From NCBI GenBank assembly GCA_011800805.1, contig MPNW01000135.1, positions 218,187 through 282,186 of the forward strand: DNA of 64,000 bases, given 5' to 3'. A model generated the notes under the pieces. It made no database searches. It saw only the letters and a list, made by a program, of their open reading frames with translations, and was not told the DNA's origin. The translations under genes and the position numbers were made by a program. This document shows positions 61,001-64,000 of this stretch, piece after piece (position 1 is the first letter of the stretch; every line of letters begins with the position of its first letter). The DNA comes from Hirudo medicinalis. Lineage: Eukaryota; Annelida; Clitellata; Hirudinida; Hirudinidae.

Positions 61001-63929
61001 TATGTGCTCAAGGAGGATGTTATAATTAATAGAGATTGAGTGTTATTATTATTATTAATATTGTTATTATTATTTTTAATTTTGATTTATTATCTATGAT
61101 TTTTCTTAAAGTAATTAGGAAATGATAAGTGCATTCATTACGATAATGATCAGTGATCAGTAATATTGATACATTTATTGATGATGATGATGATGACTAC
61201 GATGACGGTAATGATATTCAAGGTGACGACAATGCTGCTGCTGCTGATGATGAAAATGGCCTACTCACATGGATGAACTGAAAAGGTGCAATGGTAACCT
61301 AGATTAAAGAATGAACTGGCTGATTGAGAAACACCTGCACTAATACCTTTTGGTTGTACCTGGCAATGTACTTCTCTTCCAGTATTCTCAGGCTATCTCT
61401 GAACCCTGGAGATGAGAAGTAATCTGTTATTGAATGATTAATTAGTCGGTTAGTTAATTGAACACTTAATTAGCTGGTCAATTAATAGAGTAATTAATTA
61501 GTTGACTAATTAACTTGCTAGTTCATTGGTTTGACATTAGTTAGTTGAATAACTAATTGATTGAATAATTAATTGATTGAATAATTAAATGAGTTGGAAG
61601 TTAATGGACCTAATAATTAATTGGCTGAATAATTAACTGGTTGACTAATTTATTGAACAATTATTTGATTGATTAGTCAGTTAATTAATTTATTAAAATA
61701 GATTTTAAATTGATCGTTTCTGATGTCAAACTATTCAGTTCATGTACTTCTATTACAACAATAATAATATTAATTATTTAAAATATTAATTATAATCTAA
61801 CTCTGCAGATCAGCCACACACTCTTGAATCTGTTCCTCAACTGAAGCCTGAGACTCATTGGAGGAGCTGACAAATTAAGCAATAATTATTTATAATAATT
61901 ATAATGATAATTTATTAACTAATATAATTTATTATAATAATTATAATGATAATTTATTATTATACTATTATTTTATAATACAATATTATTTTTACTGCAG
62001 TTGAAAGGTAAATATCAACAAACTAATTTGTAAGTTTATCCAGGCTTGTCAGAGACTGTCGCTTTGAGTTGACATCCTGAACTTCCATGGAGGAAATGTG
62101 GCTGATAATTAAATAATAATAATAATAAATAATAATAATAATAAAATAATAATAATAATAATAATAATAATAAGCATAATAATCGACAAAAATAATAACT
62201 CATAATAATAAATGTCGTGGCAGGTAACAAATGTTCAAGTGGAATTAATAAAACAATAATAGAGAGTCATTGGGCGACATGCAACCGTGAGATTGACAAA
62301 CCCTTTGAAGGCGTCTGCCTTAACCACTTCGTCTTCGTCGTCGGCAGAATCTGCAAAACGGAATTCAATGCTCTTTACATCTGATGTCGTTACCAGAAGT
62401 TCGTAAAATGAATTTAAATTGTTTCGAGTAAAAATTTAAATAATAATAATGATGATGATGATTATGATGATGATAATAACAACAATGATGATAATAATAA
62501 TAATAATGATGATTACAATAGTAATAACGATGATGATTATGATGATAATAATAATAATAATGATAATAATGGCATTTAAATTTCAAAAAGCCACCAGCCA
62601 GATTAAAACAATGTTAAAGTTGAAACAGATCATGCATATTTTCACATTAAATTTTAATAAATCCTCACAGTAAGTAAAAACGAAGCAGTAAGTTCCAGCG
62701 CCTCTGATGCTCTGCATACGGCGCCATACAAATTAACTATTATTATTATTATTACTAAATTATTTTACATTACAACAACAAACTGAAACTCGAACATTCT
62801 GCAAATCACCTGATTTCCTATCGCAAGAGAAGTGTTTTGAACCTCTCCGAACGTGTTCCTCCGACTTGTGCATCTTGAAATTCTTGACGTCGTCGCCAGG
62901 GTTGTCGACGTCACCCAGGCTCGGTTGTGACAAATTCATGAAGAGAGAAAGGCCTTCTGCTGCCGAATCATTGGCGTCGTCGCCGGTGGTCGGAAAGTCG
63001 CCGTCCTCAGAGATCAGGTTCTTGCTCGGCGAAGCGGGGTCGTCTCGTAGCAGCTCCTTGGGGGACTCGTCTTCTGAAACTTTGAGGCATCGGTTTGGAG
63101 AGAAAGGAGTGGAGCCGAAAGCACACAGCTTCGTGTCGATCGAGGGAATCTTGAAATTTTCCACTGTTTCGTGAGATACGGACACATTCTCCACCTCGCT
63201 CTCGTGGTCTCTTAATTCTTCCTCCTCTGCAACATCCTGCATCTCTTCTTCTTCATCATCTTCTTCGTGGACCTCTTTGTCATCACTGCCACGACCATCG
63301 TCGTCGTCGTCGTCGATGCCGCAAGTGCAGCTGTTGTTGGCAGCAACGTTCAAGGACTCCGTGTTGTTGTTATTTCTCAGCGAACTTCTCTGACATTGAA
63401 CTGAATGTCTGATTCCAGGTGTCAAAACCTTTCTCTTCTGAACAAATTCAGCTCTCTCTTGGAAAATTGAATCCACCTTGTGGACTGGCTTTAACTTTCT
63501 CCTCGAGAATTCATCTCCATCATTACCGCCACCACCACCCTTCTCTCGGTCGGCCGTCATGCCATTAATTATTTCACTTCCTGATGTCCTGAAAGGTGTA
63601 GCCCATTTTTTATTTCCCAACCTGTTTCGATCGGGCTGCATAGCCTTGACCGGAGTCTCTTTGATTTTTACCCCCTTGACTGTCATTTGGTTGATAGATT
63701 TATTGCCTTTGGCTTTCTTGTTTCCACAAAAACTGGCGGAGTTGACGAGCGGATTTTCGGCAATTTCCAAACTATTTCTGAACTGATTACGATCTCCAGA
63801 GAGACCGCTCTTATCTTGGGTCACTTTCGGGCCTCTCCTGGGGGTCCCCAAGGTTGTGCTTCCAGCTGAGTTTCTAAGAAAGTGAGTGGAGGGTAATCTC
63901 CTGTTCTTAGGACCCTGCGGTCTTCGGTA
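57004..63929 (-). CDS. FAM13: FAM13-family protein, C-terminal 926 residues; 5' end beyond the window
   Basis: Exons in transcript order: 63929-62810, 62350-62286, 62076-62024, 61866-61802, 61405-61347, 60964-60188, 59763-59680, 59578-59495, 59260-59231 (30 bp), 58408-58200, 57980-57879, 57525-57471, 57081-57004; phases agree. The acceptor at 63930 shows that the gene continues to the right. Matches to vertebrate FAM13A/B lie in the coiled-coil blocks: LRILEEKYIARYNQKPSK; LMTREELKKEKTDMQKALL then KFESNFGRP; IYARYSEVKKELRRFDE; LSTELKTFEREFIKFNGR; LKAHLRLVENLIDKKW at the end. The large first exon has a strongly acidic stretch (DDDDDDGRGSDDKEV...). The 60964-60188 exon carries poly-His and poly-Gln. 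Vertebrate FAM13A and B start with a RhoGAP domain; whether it exists here cannot be seen. Molecular function of the FAM13 C-terminus is poorly defined. The stop codon overlaps a minus-strand AATAAA (57003-57008). Confidence 0.85.
58588..59165 (+). repeat. 31-bp minisatellite, about 19 copies, in a FAM13 intron
   Basis: Tandem copies of ACCACATTACTTATTAATGA then ATGTATTTATC, with CCTATT/CCAATT and CCTCATT variants shared between groups of units. It fills most of the intron between the 30-bp exon (59260-59231) and the exon at 58408-58200. Confidence 0.97.
59622..59671 (+). repeat. ACTC tetranucleotide array in a FAM13 intron
   Basis: About 12 ACTC units immediately downstream of the donor at 59679-59678 of the exon 59763-59680. 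Confidence 0.95.
62694..62757 (-). mobile_element. Short ATT-tailed dispersed repeat, copy in a FAM13 intron
   Basis: GCGCCTCTGATGCTCTGCAT, ACGGCGCCATACAAATTAACT, then (ATT)n. Near-identical to 31963-32030; related, inverted sequence is at 7755-7797 (AATAATAATAGTTAATTTAT then GGCATCAGAGGC), and 24831-24865 is a further diverged relative (TTTATGTGGCGC...AGAGGC). Confidence 0.7.
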
Positions 63930-64000
63930 CTGCAGAGTGATGATACAATCATTTGTTTAAGGTGTCTATTTCTGTATCACATGTATCTGATGATCCATCT

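Overview
The window is nuclear DNA from an invertebrate animal, given as a draft scaffold. There is one 466-base run of N and two isolated N positions. The evidence is split protein-coding genes with GT-AG introns, AT-rich sequence, very abundant ATT/GAT/AAC microsatellites, several minisatellites inside introns and tRNA-derived SINE copies. The predicted proteins are metazoan: a GALNS sulfatase, a PLK2/3-type polo kinase, a CLK/LAMMER kinase, epsin and FAM13. Poly-Asn/Gln/Thr tracts in the proteins and the AT-rich genome would fit a lophotrochozoan such as an annelid, but I cannot fix the phylum from sequence alone.

Layout. (1) 165-2562, minus: 5' half of an N-acetylgalactosamine-6-sulfatase-like gene running off the left edge. 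(2) 3027-10257, plus: complete DUS1L-type tRNA-dihydrouridine synthase in ten exons, head-to-head with (1), with three different minisatellites in its introns. (3) 11755-20066, minus: PLK2/3-like polo kinase, tail-to-tail with (2), interrupted by the sequence gap. (4) 20079-29198: about 9 kb without a recognisable gene, full of simple repeats, with a duplicated-sequence assembly artefact at 26344-26598. (5) 29199-38176, minus: CLK-family kinase with a very long Ser/Arg-rich N-terminus (about 1417 residues in all). It is 58 bp from a small unidentified plus-strand ORF (38235-38471). (6) 39518-44631, minus: complete epsin. (7) 47965-48570, minus: short mucin-like secreted or surface protein with an internal duplication. 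(8) 57004-63929, minus: C-terminal 926 residues of a FAM13-family protein, its 5' end beyond the right edge.

The genes are not an operon and share no pathway: lysosomal glycan degradation, tRNA modification, cell-cycle or stress kinase, splicing kinase, endocytic adaptor, FAM13. I found no bacterial system, CRISPR array or complete autonomous transposon. The main points of interest are lineage-specific protein changes (a ~235-residue insert between the polo boxes, a Trp-to-Phe change in the phosphopeptide-binding site, AVE for APE in the CLK kinase, the giant SR N-terminus), a splice acceptor lying inside a minisatellite unit, a dispersed short element that may seed the ATT microsatellites, and assembly defects that affect annotation.

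Exon borders were inferred by hand from GT-AG sites, reading-frame phase and family resemblance recalled from memory. All reading frames close correctly across the junctions listed, but none is confirmed by transcripts.
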